The notes below the pieces were generated by a model. It saw nothing but the letters and a program-made list of their open reading frames with translations. It was not told the DNA's origin and did no database searches. A stretch of 64,000 bases of DNA from Phoronis australis (taxonomy: Eukaryota > Phoronida > Phoronidae): contig NMRA01000343.1 of NCBI GenBank assembly GCA_002633005.1, positions 126,001 through 190,000 on the forward strand, given 5' to 3'. Positions 49,150-61,399 of this stretch are shown here, piece by piece (the stretch's first letter is position 1; each line of letters begins with the position of its first letter). The translations under genes and the position numbers were made by a program.

Positions 49150-51530
49150 AATTGCTATGGGAAGTTAATGACAGTAGCTTTAAAAATGAAGAAGTAGTAC
49201 CATTTTGAAAATTACATGACCTTTGCATCAAATGACCTCTTCCGGTGCATTATGGAATATGATTATATAATGAATCAAAATTTATGTACTGCCTAAAATC
49301 ATATGTTAAATTTGAAGAACATACCTGCAACCATTTTGGAGTTATTAAGTGTCAAAGTTGGTCGGAAGAAGATAAGAATAAGAAGTACTAGAACGCAATT
49401 GCGTATACGCACTTACAACTCTGCGCGTGGTATATGCATGTGCATAGTGAAGTATAGGGGCATTACAGTGCACTGAAGTTGCATCTTTTGTGTGAAAGAG
49501 AGAGATGTCCCTGGTAACTTTGAAAGAGCAAGAGTAAAGAGTTAGAATATTAACGGAAAACTGCACCTAATGACCACACAGTTGCACCTAATGTCCCCAA
49601 AGTTTGTGACTGAATTTTCTTTACGAATTAAAACTATATACGTGATTATGTAAGGTCTAGCTCAAAAATCACTTTTGCCCTTAATGACCTTTGACCCGGA
49701 AACTCGGTTCCCTTGATCCGATTTAAATTCCACATAAATTTCGGATGCACTTCTCTAGTGCCTGCTTGTTATCAAAATCGGGAGAGTCTATCTAAAAACC
49801 TGTCGAAGAAGAAGCAATTTGACAGAATGCACTCCTTGACCCATTTCGGGTCAATCTGGTGCATTTTGAGTTAAATCCATGTGATCAATAGAATTTGATC
49901 GGCAATTGGTTGAACCACCATGAATTTGAACGCTCTCCCTAATGCATCATTCAGGTACAAGCTGATTGAAAAAATCTTAAATTTAACAGAAAACTGCACT
50001 TAATAACCCCAAAGTTGCACCTAATGACCCCAAAGTTTGTGACTGAACTTCCTTTATGAATGGTAATTATATGCACGATTATGAAAGGTCTAGCTCAAAA
50101 ATCACATTTGCACTTAATGACCTTTGACCCGGAAACTCAGTTCCCTTCATCTGATTGGAATTCCAAGTAAATTTCGGATGCAGATCTCTAGTGTCTACTT
50201 GTTACCAAAATTCGAAGAGTCTATCTAAAAACCTGTAGAAGAAGCATTTTGTAAAAATGCACTCCTTGACCCGTTTCGGGTCAATCGGGTGCATTTTGGG
50301 TCAAACCATTATAATCAGAAAAAACCCAATGATGAACCTATAAACCACAGTGAATATGAATGTTGTTAGCGAATCGAATTAAAAGCACTAACAATCTGAA
50401 AAGGAAGGAAGAAGAATAAGAACTAGAACTGGACTCTGCGCGTGCGTATTACTGGAATTGTTATGGGACGATACTGACAGCAACCCCTTTACCAATATGA
50501 AAATTAATTCTTTAAAATTGTAGGAGAAATTACATGTTAATATTTTGATGACCTTTCCACTAATTGACCTCTTCCGGTGCATTATGAGCTCCGATGAGAG
50601 AATAATTGTAAACTCGATTAAAAGTGTGGTTAATGCTAAAAATGACATGTTTTACTTTAAGTATACAAGATAAAGGAATTGGTCAAACTTTCAGAAGAAA
50701 AATGCACCTAATGACCCCATTAGTGCACCAAATGACCTGAAAATTTAGAAATCAAACTCAATCACATTTACTAAACAGATAGGTGATTGAAGTCTCTAGC
50801 TCAAAATCTTAGTTTGCACTCAGTGACCTTCGACCTATTTTTTCTGATTGGTTAAGCCTATTGGGTAGTAAAGTAGGTTGTTCAATTGGCATGTTGACTT
50901 ACACCAGTGTGTTGAAATTGAAAAGAATTCCTTGAAAAATGTAGGAGATATAACATTTTGAACGTTAGGTGAACTTTGCACTAATTAACCCTTTACGGTA
51001 CATTATAATCGTCTTTAGGAGAATTATTGCAAAGCCCGTGAAAAGTGTGTTTAATGCTGAGAATCACAGTTGACTAACGGTTGACACATCAGAATATTTG
51101 GTGAATGAAAAGAACAAATTTTCAGAAGAAAAATGAACCTAATGACCCCATGGTTGCACTAAATGACCTGAAACTGTATTTCGAATTGAATTAGACGTAC
51201 CAGTCAGACTTGTGAATTTGACGTGTCTAGCTCAAAATTTTAGTTTGCACCTAATGACCTTTGACCTGTTTTATCTGATTGGATAATTCGATTACTTAGA
51301 AAAGTAATTTTTTAAATTGTCATGTTGACTTATACCTGTGCACCGAATTTGAAAAAGATAGCTTAAAAACTGAAGGAGTAGCGTTTTGAAAATTATATGA
51401 CCTTTGCACCAAACGACCTCTTCCGGTGCAATATGGAATATGATTATATAACGAATCAAAACTTATGTACAGTCAAAGATCACATGCTGAATTTAAAGAA
51501 CGTACCTGTACCCAATTTGGAGTTATTAAA
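49150..51530. repeat. Long-period tandem array (about 430-720 bp units)
   Basis: Related segments begin near 49555, 49985, 50695 and 51125. Each has a 'GCACCTAATGACCCCA' type start, 'TCTAGCTCAAAA' and a 'TGACCTTTGACC'-like block. A second module, 'GACCTCTTCCGGTGCA', recurs near 49230, 50565, (decayed) 50985 and 51415. 49150-49345 and 51345-51530 are close copies. The frames seen are short and interrupted, so it is non-coding. Confidence 0.75.
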
Positions 51531-51597
51531 GGCAACTTTTTTTTTATGTCATTTTCAGCAAAAATAGGGTTCGTTGATTATCCCAGACACATTTTTC

Positions 51598-52622
51598 ACT
51601 TATTTACAGCTTTTAGTAATTTAATTAATTACCCGTCGTCAACTCCGGACGTGACGTTTTGGGAGGCAAGAATTTCGCGCCAATTTCTTTTCATACAGTC
51701 TGACTGTGAGAGCAGTCGAGTCAGTCATTGTTCTACCTCGGTTGTGATAAGTTTGGTCGTCGTTTGCTTTTGTTTACGAGTCAGTCAATGCCACGCTGAT
51801 GCTGCCTACCTAGAAGTACTCATTATCGTCTCACGTACAGAGGAAGAACTGTCCCACTTGCCCGAGTGTCCCGCGACACACTCCCAGTGGATGGTGACTT
51901 GAGCACCCAAACTGCTTACATCCCGCCGTGCGACTCTCTCGTCCCACACGTGGCACCTTCTAAATAGCTCCAATACAAGTCCACAATAAACTTATCAAAC
52001 TTAGGCTCACCGATCTGTTCATTGGATGACGAACTGTCCTTTTCACTGGGCGCCAAACTGGGCCTGTATTCACTCCCACTACTCAACATCGCTGCAGGGC
52101 TGCTTACAGGCACTGGGCTAGAGACAACAGCACACGGGGAATCACTGCTAGTTCCTGGAATTGCACGCTATGGGGTACGTTCGGAGGCATGGGTGACAGT
52201 CGATGAAGTGCCTCCAGTCACTGTTTATAGTGGCCACAGCTCGCAAGGCTTCTCGCTTCAAAAACGCACTTCTTGGGGGTGGCGACGGGGCACTGCCGGC
52301 AATCAACAGCGACATTATGGAACCCTTCTTCAGGCGTTGTTTCGCTGGGACCTTCAACAATTCAGCGTATATATCTCTGTCGTAATCTGACGGCTGAAAA
52401 TGCTTGCCACTGCTTTGTACGTTGCATGAACGGGTAGCGCTGCGTTCTTCACACGAACGAGCTAGCCAAGTACGGCGAAGTGTGTCATCCTTCGGAAAGC
52501 GATGCAAGGTACCCACAGTCTGACTGTATGAAAAGAAATTGGCGCGAAATTCTTGCCTCCTAAAACGTCACTTCCGGAGTAGAGGACGAAAAATTAATTA
52601 AATTACGAAAAGCGGGTAAATC
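51598..52622 (-). mobile_element. P-element-like DNA transposon, internally deleted
   Basis: Inverted terminal repeats of about 110 bp: 51598-51707 against 52515-52622. Shared blocks are 'TAATTTAATTAATT', 'CTCCGGA(C/A)GTGACGTTTT' and 'GAATTTCGCGCCAATTTC'. The interior on the minus strand encodes a truncated THAP domain. No catalytic transposase region remains. THAP DNA-binding domains are found at the N-terminus of P-type transposases. Confidence 0.7.
51916..52516 (-). pseudogene. Broken THAP-domain transposase N-terminus
   Basis: The frame 52148-52516 reads TLHRFPKDDTLRRTWLA, then SSGKHFQPSDYDRD and RLKKGSI. These are the central RFPKD…W, HF…D and RLK..A/SI features of a THAP domain. The N-terminal C-x(2-4)-C pair is missing because the frame emerges from the terminal repeat without an ATG. 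A second minus frame (51916-52113) contains EPKFDKFIVDLYW, recalling the segment after THAP in related transposases, but it lies in a different frame context. Not functional. Confidence 0.65.
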
Positions 52623-52629
52623 GTTTTTT

Positions 52630-54070
52630 TTTTACTTCCTCGAGAGTCCGAAATGCTTAGGAAGTGGCTCATGGTAGTGAAGAATGAAAGGTACGCTATA
52701 AATAGCAAGTATGAGACCGTGAAACATCTCCGTGTCTGTGGCCTGCAGACGTCGACAGTGCCTGACAAATGCCGGCTTACCAAATAACTGCATAGGTTCC
52801 GTTGTCTGAGCTTGTTCACGGCGCCTCTCTAGTATTTCTTCATCACTGTATTCCTGTTCGAATTGATAGCCTGTAAAACTTAACGATCCACCTGCGAAGT
52901 CGGGACTGATGAGCTCTAGCTCGTCCTAAGTCGGGATTGCGAGTTGCCACGTTGGCGTTTATTACTGAGCGTTCTGTTTCAAAATGAATTATTCTCACCC
53001 TAACCAATAAAACTGAAACAAAGTCTGTCTCATTAGATGCAATTTGTAATGCCTTTGGAGTGTTCGTGAGTGCAAATGATTTGAGAAGCCAGCAATGAAT
53101 AAATCACTGCGTTACCGGCTTTAGGTGCAATAAATTGACGGGACACCGAGGCCTTGGGAGCTCATGCTAATTTAGTGTTTGCGGGCAGAAACTGTTGCGA
53201 AACAACTCGATTTCCATCCCACGGCCAGGTGTTAGGGGAATCTTTATTTACATTTACATTACTCAAATAATGATTGTCAATGTACAACTTCTGCCCTGAC
53301 GGTGCTGTGGCCAAAGCGGAACCCGAGTGAATTTGCGGCCCCCGACGAGTAAGTAGATTTGCAGTTTCGTGGCTAATTCACCAACATAATCGCGTGCACA
53401 TTACTTCGGCTCAATAGTATAGTATGTTCTTGACTGGAAGTTTAGCTTCCACTGAACTTTGGCTGGTTTATGTTCGTGATGTCTGATCAGTTCCCGAGCC
53501 ACTGGCCGGGATAACGAGTCAATCCGGCCGGCCGCGACGGACCTGATCGGGCTCCGAGCCACTGGCCAGGATAACAAGCGTTTTGTGTTTATAACTCAAA
53601 AAATCACAAGTTTAAACAACACAGATCTAGGTTCTCCTGTCTGTATCTCAAGGAAAATACTTCGAAATTATCTCCGAACAGACCCCAAACTCCTGCTACG
53701 GACCTTATCATATGTTGGCCTGCCGAACTTTGTAGGCTACAGTGTGTCCAAATACCAATAAATCCGTAAGAGCGAAATGAAACAACACGTTTTTATAAGA
53801 ACTCGGTGTATTTTTAAGGGTTTTACATCGAATTTTGATGATTTATTAGTGTTAAACGATGACTTCAAGCGATAAGCTGAGTACCAGCAACCCGTGTTGT
53901 GAACTGCTGAACAGACTGCGTGTGAAACCGATGACGTCATTGGATAATTTCAACACCTCCGTCTGCAGTCAGGTACGTGTCAGGTAACGAAACCGTACGT
54001 GTTGTTATGGAGTAGAACTACTCGTTCTAAATTGATACAAATTAGGTTGTTTTTTAGGTGGCATGCTCCT
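52630..54070. other. No gene recognised
   Basis: Includes two short related segments around 53490-53580 ('GAGCCACTGGCC(G/A)GGATAAC'). No coding exon with splice sites seen. Confidence 0.4.
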
Positions 54071-54073
54071 TTA

Positions 54074-54680
54074 ATGTGCGGTGGTCGATCAGCTCGTAAA
54101 CACCGGGTGACATCCAGCTTTCGAAATACACGCTGGTAAGTGGCCAGTGGATTTACGGCAGAGTCAATCACATTTAAAAGTAACTGGCCCGGTGGGCCAG
54201 TGACTTTCAAATATAGCTAAGCCCTATGTGGACGTGGTCTCGCATTCAACTGATTTAAAAACTTCTTTTGACGAATTTTGTTAGCCTCTGACCTTTTAAC
54301 GCCAAGGAGAACTTTGTGGGCAATAAATCCTCACCTAGAGTTAATTGCAAAACACATAGGGTTCTCTAACACATGTCCACTTAGTGTATATGGACAAAAA
54401 CCCAGCTAAGATATTAAAAGCAGGGCCAGCAACTTCGAAGCTGGGCCAGAAACTTTTCAGACTAATTGACCCGGTTGGCCAACACATCAGTGTTAGCTGA
54501 AGTTCCAACACAGGTAATATCACAGATAGCGGGAGGACCTCTAAACTGATTTATACTTTATGTGGTCTGAGATGGCCAGATTTAAACTTCAGCGTGCCTT
54601 GATAATGTTTTACTGATTTGATTATTTATTTGATCATTTTCAATCTTCTATTTCACATTACGGTTGCTTAGTCGTTATTG
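54074..54680. repeat. 0.6-kb direct repeat, right copy
   Basis: Partner of 47833-48470, about 6.24 kb downstream. Lacks the hairpin left arm. Confidence 0.8.
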
Positions 54681-54862
54681 TGCAGCAGGACCTGAAACGT
54701 GTGCATGTGAAATTAGCAAATTTTCAGTTGTTTTGGATGGCACAAATAATGTATTTGTGCTTTGTGTGCATTGTCATGATAAGGAATATCTTCCAATGCC
54801 ACAACCATGACTGTGAAGATCTCCTCCCTGCCCATGCTCTTTAGGGGTGTAACACGATGGCA

Positions 54863-55027
54863 TGCTACTATGGAGTTGGAAAGGGATCCGTTGTTAAAAT
54901 ATTGAAGGCCGGACTTGACCTGTTTGTCATTGGCACTATTAATGCGCATCTTTCTGATGTCATAAAACAGGCCACTAAATGTATGTGCGCCTGTTATGGA
55001 ATGAAGAGAATCAGGAAGATGTCATGA
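54863..55027 (+). pseudogene. Decayed transposon-type ORF fragment
   Basis: A 55-codon frame contains YYGVGKGSVVKILKAG … FVIGT … ATKCMCACYGMKR. This resembles the 'GxGK…F..LG…F.C..YG' pattern found in uncharacterised proteins carried by animal repeats. A stop lies directly upstream and the following frame shifts. Identification is tentative. Confidence 0.3.
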
Positions 55028-55299
55028 ACCAGACTACTGGTATGGGGAAGAGAAATGGCAAGGGATATACTTCTCCCTACAAACTGTGTCACTGACAACA
55101 GAGAGATTCACAGCGAATAAACTGAGCCCATTACCAGTCAGTCACGTGGTGGAATGTCACCAGCACTAGATCCAGAGGACCATGAATTATGGAAGAAAGA
55201 TGCCATAAACAAATCGCTCTCACCACCTACAATTCTGGATGGTGTCCAACTCGCCCCTATTGCATACTGGAGATGATTAGGTGTGACTGCAAAGGTCAT

Positions 55300-56340
55300 A
55301 TTCTATGTTATTCAAGTAGTTGCAGCGTCAATTGTCTCTCCTGCACAATATTTTGAGTGTGTTACACAGTAGTGTACTCACCACCTAAATGTTGTATTAG
55401 GTTGTTGTCCTGGGTTCATGCAATTAAACAATTTGGTCATCATCTAGATCAACCCTGGTTATCAGATAAAAGAAAAAACTTTATCTGGCAAATCCAAGTT
55501 CAGCCTCCTGACAAGGCCCTTTCATACTACCGGTAAGTTAATTCCGGTATGAGCAGAGCGTCGATGTAAACTACAAAGTTAATTGAATCGTTCATACCAG
55601 CTTTCAGCATTCCAAATACACACTAGCCCAGTGGCCAATTTGAGAACATTTACCTGTGTTAATTGACATAAAACCTAATTCTAATTCTAATTCTGGTTAT
55701 TATTCGAGCAAAATATAAGCAATTATTTGCAATGACACTGGCCTTTAAATGTTTACAATAGCAGTGGACCCTGGCGATAACTTCAATGAGACTGAAGTTG
55801 GCTATTCATACCACACCACAGCGACACTCTGCTGTTAAACCCACCTGTTTACAGACACTGTTGACTTCTATCCAGGACTGAAATTTATCATTTATACTGA
55901 CCACAACTCCCCAAAACATCCATGCGTCACAGTTAGTGCACAAGGAGTTAGTCGAATCTGTCAGAAAATTCACTCCTGCCATCCCATCCAAGATCAAAGC
56001 CTGTCTGAAAAGTTTCATGAACATCCATGGAGGGGTTTTGGAGATACTGCAGTAGATGCCAAACGGACAAACTGATGTGATGGCATAATGCGCCCACAAA
56101 TACATGTGGGCGCACAAGAAAATTTATAAGTAAAATTCATAGTCACCTGACATAATAAAACCACTGAGCTGCTAAAAGAAAGATTTATGTGCTATCAAAA
56201 TAATTTCACATAATTTAAGCAAAGGCGAATCTAAGCGATGAGATACTTGGCAGCCCAGGCATTCAGAGAATCCTTGATCAACACAACATGTAGTCTTCTT
56301 TGTGGTGAAAAATGTTCATGGGGGTTGCAGAATCTTCAAA
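55300..56340. other. 3' flank of the Gln-rich gene, repeats
   Basis: 55995-56110 resembles 57270-57390 ('GG(A)GGGGTTTTG(G/A)AGATAC…', then '…CACA(A/T)ATA…ATGTGGGC'). No coding exon seen. Confidence 0.45.
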
Positions 56341-56353
56341 GGGGAGTTTATAT

Positions 56354-56560
56354 TTACGACTTGTCACCTTCACTTTTCTCAGCATCCACAAGAGGGCTCT
56401 GCTGCCCATCCACACTCTCCCCTTGTTGAACAGCTGCAGCCTGGACACTACTCTGCTGTCCTGGTAACATAGCTGTCAATCGTACACCAGGAGGCGGTGT
56501 TATGATTCGCGCATACACTGGACCAGCTTTGCTCTTACCAGGACTTGTTTTACCTCGGAT
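56354..56560 (-). CDS. Gln-rich gene, terminal exon
   Basis: Acceptor TTAATTTCAG|AT; 68 codons plus TAA. Encodes IRGKTSPGKSKAGPVYARII … MLPGQQSS and an acidic tail ending SEGDKS. The basic, proline-containing first half looks constrained; the tail is low-complexity. Confidence 0.82.
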   Translation of the reverse strand: MRGKTSPGKSKAGPVYARIITPPPGVRLTAMLPGQQSSVQAAAVQQGESVDGQQSPLVDAEKSEGDKS

Positions 56561-59500
56561 CTGAAATTAAAAAGTTTGTCATACAAGAGCAACGCGTAGC
56601 ATTGAAACATGCCCATGACAACACTGTAAACGGAGTGCTTCTGTGGGTATTTTTAGTATCACAAAAATGGCTATTAGATGGCGCAGAATGCGTCAAACCC
56701 GTCCAAATTGAGAAAGTGGCGCTATCTCTGTGATACAAACTATTTCCCAAATTTCATGAAAATAAGCCAAGGAACTCCTAAGATTTAGAGACAAACCTAA
56801 AAAACAATTGACACTAGAAAATAAAGGTACAGTCTGATTGGTCTGAAACTCATCGTCATCTGCTGCATGTCTATAGGAGCACATGTGCCAAATTTTGCAA
56901 AAAGCTTTCAGCCTCAGACGCAAAAAAGCAAAACTTTCCCTAGGGGGAGCCAGAATAGTCCAAAACATCCGAAAATCAACGTCAGCGAGGGTCTTTAAAT
57001 CAGGAATACAACTGCTAATTTTCATAAGGATCCTTTGAGTGGTTTGGCAGAAAGAGAGGCAGAAGTCAAAAGCAGAAAATAACGCAAAATTTTTTGAATA
57101 GGCACCAGGTGGCGCAAAAAAATCCAATCTGTCCAAAAATGGGAAGGCCTTATCGTCTCTTTAACAGAAACCTATTTGCTGAATTTCATGAAATATGTTA
57201 ATGAACTACGATGATACAGAGGTAACTGTAACATATTGCTACTAGCAAACTCTTCCTCATCTGTTGTCAACCGGAGCACATCTATCAAATTTCAATAAGG
57301 TCCTGCAAGGGGTTTTGAAGATACAACTGCGGATGCCCAGACAGAGATGACAACAGTATGCACTCACATATAAATATGTGGGCCCATAAAAAACACTGTA
57401 AGGCCACCTTCAAGGTTAGACGTTGAATAGGTTTTTCTAAAATTATCTTGAAGTGTTACAGGAACTCATGGCTGCAATTACTGACATCCAAGATATCATG
57501 GAAAACTTGCATGTAATGATAACGTGAAACTTTCTTGCGCTTTACGCCATAACCAGGGATTGGGAGATCACATGCAAGTAAATTGAAGCACCCTAAAATT
57601 GAATGGCTGGCCAACCTATCAGTCTGCAGAAAATTTTGATACATTAATACTGATATGGCTAAGTAACCCGGAAGCTCATAATTTGAATTTTTGACATAAA
57701 TTTTGAGGTAAACGTCTTTTTAAATCTTCAACCACGAATAGTCTGGAACGAGATGACATCGCCCATTCTGATTTTAAGAGAGCCAGTTACTTCACTTCAA
57801 TAGAACATGCTAAATACCTGTTTGGCTGCGTCTCCTGGTATCGCCACAGGTTGACCAGTCTGTGACCACACCAGTGTTGCTCCAGGCTGACCAAGCACAG
57901 TCTTCACCACCTGGATATCACCCGGGGATTTACCTGTGCAATTGACAAATCAGCAATGACTACACTTTTCCCTGTTCAGCTCGATAAAAAAGAAAATTGA
58001 ATAGGTCTTTTACTCTCATAGAATTGGCTTTCTAATATTTCCTACTGTGATAGGATTCCATATTCATGACCACTCTAGTCATATGGAGCGCGTACAATGC
58101 GTCATTTTTTTTAATTCGCAATACTAGGGTCGGCCTACCCCAATAAACTCTGAAGTGCTTTCTTGAGTTGCTGCTTGTTTTGATGTACTTGTTGGTAATG
58201 GCAATAGAGTCGATTGTATGAGAACAAAAGGTCTCATTCAATTTTTGTATTTAACCAGCTTTAAATGTTTTTAAACAATAACATTGTAACACCATCCCTA
58301 AGTCACCTGTGCAGTTGAGCAAACATGCATAATTGGCAATTGACCATTTTGCAGGATGTGAAAATTGATCCATGCACATTGCAAAGCATACATTTTTTGG
58401 ATATGATTCACTCAATCCATAATCTGAATCCACAAAATTTGCTCGACATTTCACTCGAGTAATTTTCTAATTTCACACAATGTGACTGGTCAATTTTCTG
58501 ATTGAATGATTTCCGACAATCCTTTGCACATATGACATCTCGCAAAAAGTCAATGAGATTGGCTGCAGAGAGCAAAAAACAATCATATGAAGCTTTGTAA
58601 AATGACACCAGAATACAACAACCTGAAAAAGAAAATACAAATCAGTTCAATATCAAGATTAGGTTATGTCAGCTGATCAGGTAGGGTCAACATGAGAAAT
58701 CTAAACTACTGAATAAAAAGTAAATCAAAATGCACCGACTGTTTGCTGTGTTACAGTTAACTTTCCCCCAATATGCGTCAGAATTCAAGAGTGCATAGTA
58801 GCCGTGTGCCTACATATTGCTATGAAGTTCTGAACCACTTGTCTCATGCCAGCTTGGTCACACCATACACAAAGGGAGTTGAACATCACCATGCCCAGAC
58901 TGAAAACCATACACTTGAAAATTTAAAGTGGAAACGAGATGTCCAGTATCTATCACTAGCCGTCCTCAACATTCATCTTATTCAACTGACCTTTGTCTTC
59001 ACTAACTGTGCTTCCCTCTGGTGGTTTGTTCACTACAATCTGCCCTGCTGAAGGCTGTGACGACAGAGTGACAATCTTCTGACCGACACCTATTAAGAAG
59101 ATGCATCAAGTTTTAATGACCACCCATTAAGATAAGTTTTGAACTGTAGAAAATAACCTCAACCTAGGAAAAAAGTAAACATTTTGACTGGTCAGTAAAT
59201 ATAGTGGTGCAGGTCATAAATATTTTGTAAAACAGGTGATGTTCCAACATCAGACGCATGATCCACTCCCCTGGTCAACTGGGTTTCCTTGTGGTCCTCA
59301 AGACATTTGGGCACGACCTATCGCAAGCTCCGCCCCCTTGCACAATGTCGACTAACAAACAATAAGTTGTACCCAGCAACGTGTTGTTTGTCGGGTAAAA
59401 TGGCGGCTTGGAAACGAAGGTGAATCAATAATGAGGCGTTCTGAATGGTCAGTTAAGCCGTCACTCAAAATCCTGGCGATAGGTCAATTGCCACAAGGTC

Positions 59501-61367
59501 AACATTGACGACTTGTAACTTCAAGCTTTCAAAAACACAGAATTGTCAACGGTGAGAAGACAGACATTACGCAATGTGAGAAAAAAACTTGCTGCTAGTG
59601 TCATTTTGTAACATTTATTATTATCAAAACATGCGAGGAATTTATTTGTAATAAATAATCTGAAGCCTACGAGACATTTCATCCACCATTATCAACAGCA
59701 TAACAGGCTTCTGTTGGTAAAATACGCTAGAGGGTATTTTTGGACTTTTCAATTCTTAACTCGCCTCTTGTGCCCTTCATAGTTGGCATTCCCTCTCCAA
59801 CTTTCTTCACATGCAATACACCAACGACGAGCAGCGGCTCATTACGAATGTGTGAACATTTTAATACATTTTATCAGCACAATGGTCTCTTTATGGTTTC
59901 ACTTTACTACAACCTCCGCTGTATTCTCATACATAGCATCATCATCATTGGTTCATCACCTACACAATCCATGGTGTGGATTACTGAGGGGAAAGCAACC
60001 GTTTTTGATGTTACGTTTAGCAAAAATACAGAATGATCTCTTACAAACATATTTTCCATGTTAAGTAATGTTACCTGGGTGTGTATTTACCATCCATGGA
60101 ACAACAGAATACGGCGTTAACGGCCTGACAAAGGTCTCAAATCCTGGCTCTGTGTGCACTTCCATAGAGGAAGCATAATGTCCTACTCCCTACTGAGTGC
60201 AGGTTATTTGTGATTTCTCAATGGAAAACAATGCAAAACCAAGATGTGGATCCCTAGCTGGGGCGCTTACGTCAATGTCTACTGTTCAATGGATATTACG
60301 CATGTCAACGTAAGGGAGCAATAATTACCATGAAAAATGTCTCTACAAGATAATCAGGGATCTACATCAAAAACGTTGCTTTCCCCTTTAATGGACACTG
60401 TCTGATAAACAAAGCTTACCTTGAGTGGTTTGGCTGCCAGCGGTTACAGGAGTAAGAATGACACCAGAAGTCCTCGCTTGTGTGGTGTGAATAACTTGGC
60501 TCACCACAGTTGCTCCTGCAAAAATGCAACAGAAGTACTTGACTAAATGGGACACAGAACTTGCTTTGCAGAGACACGTTCACTGCTGATGCACTGACGC
60601 ACGTGGGTAGCAAAAGTAATGAATTATTTCAGGCACTCATTTTTCAAATAGCCCCAGTATTACATTTTTCTTTACACTGAATGTGTGGGGCACCCCCACA
60701 AAAGTCAGATATCAACAACTAAACAAGATTTACATTATGCCACTCTTAGCTATCACTACGACGAACAACTAACTTCAGTTGGAACCGTAGACAAATCGAT
60801 GTTGCAATCATTGTGTTTGTCTAAATAAGCAAGTTATTCGCCAGTGAAAAAAATAGGAAACTAAAAGCAGACCCTTCAAACTCTAATAATCAGGGAAGGA
60901 AGTCAGAGTGGTTGAAAATGACCTGATGACAAATTGGCTAATGTGCGTCCTACATCACATACACACAGTTATTCGTCACTTATGTCACACAAAAATAATT
61001 GTCAAAATGATAATTTTTCAAATTTTCAAAAGCTGATTTATGGAAACTTTATCAAATGTTGACTAATGACATCTATAGAATACAAGTCAAGGTAACAATA
61101 GGCTTAGATGTTTTTATTAAACAATTATTATTTTTGTTGAGAAATTTGACAAAGTGAATTTTCCCTCGTCCGCCATAGTGTGGGCTAAATGGATCAAGAA
61201 TTACACCAAACCAATAACAGTTAATTCATCTTGAATTCATCTGAAATTCTGCTTGCGCTCAGTTGTCACGGCGAGGAATTCCACGTAAATTTTTCCCATT
61301 ATTTTAGGCATCTCTCTTTTGCATCCAACTGCTACCTGAACACGATGCCACCTGGTGGTGCTGCTGT

Positions 61368-61399
<32 letters not shown>

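Noticed and set aside
51465-51902. 145-codon + strand frame over the left end of the P-like element
   Set aside because: It overlaps the terminal inverted repeat and tandem array, and has no recognisable product or conserved counterpart at 34253.
47833-54680. LTR retrotransposon bounded by the 0.6-kb direct repeats
   Set aside because: No gag, protease, reverse transcriptase, integrase, primer-binding site or polypurine tract is visible between them; the interior is a tandem array and a DNA transposon.
56693-57136. 147-codon minus-strand frame between the last two exons of the Gln-rich gene
   Set aside because: It falls in an intron made of imperfectly repeated segments (56700-56950 and 57130-57330), has no splice sites matching the gene's phases and resembles nothing known.
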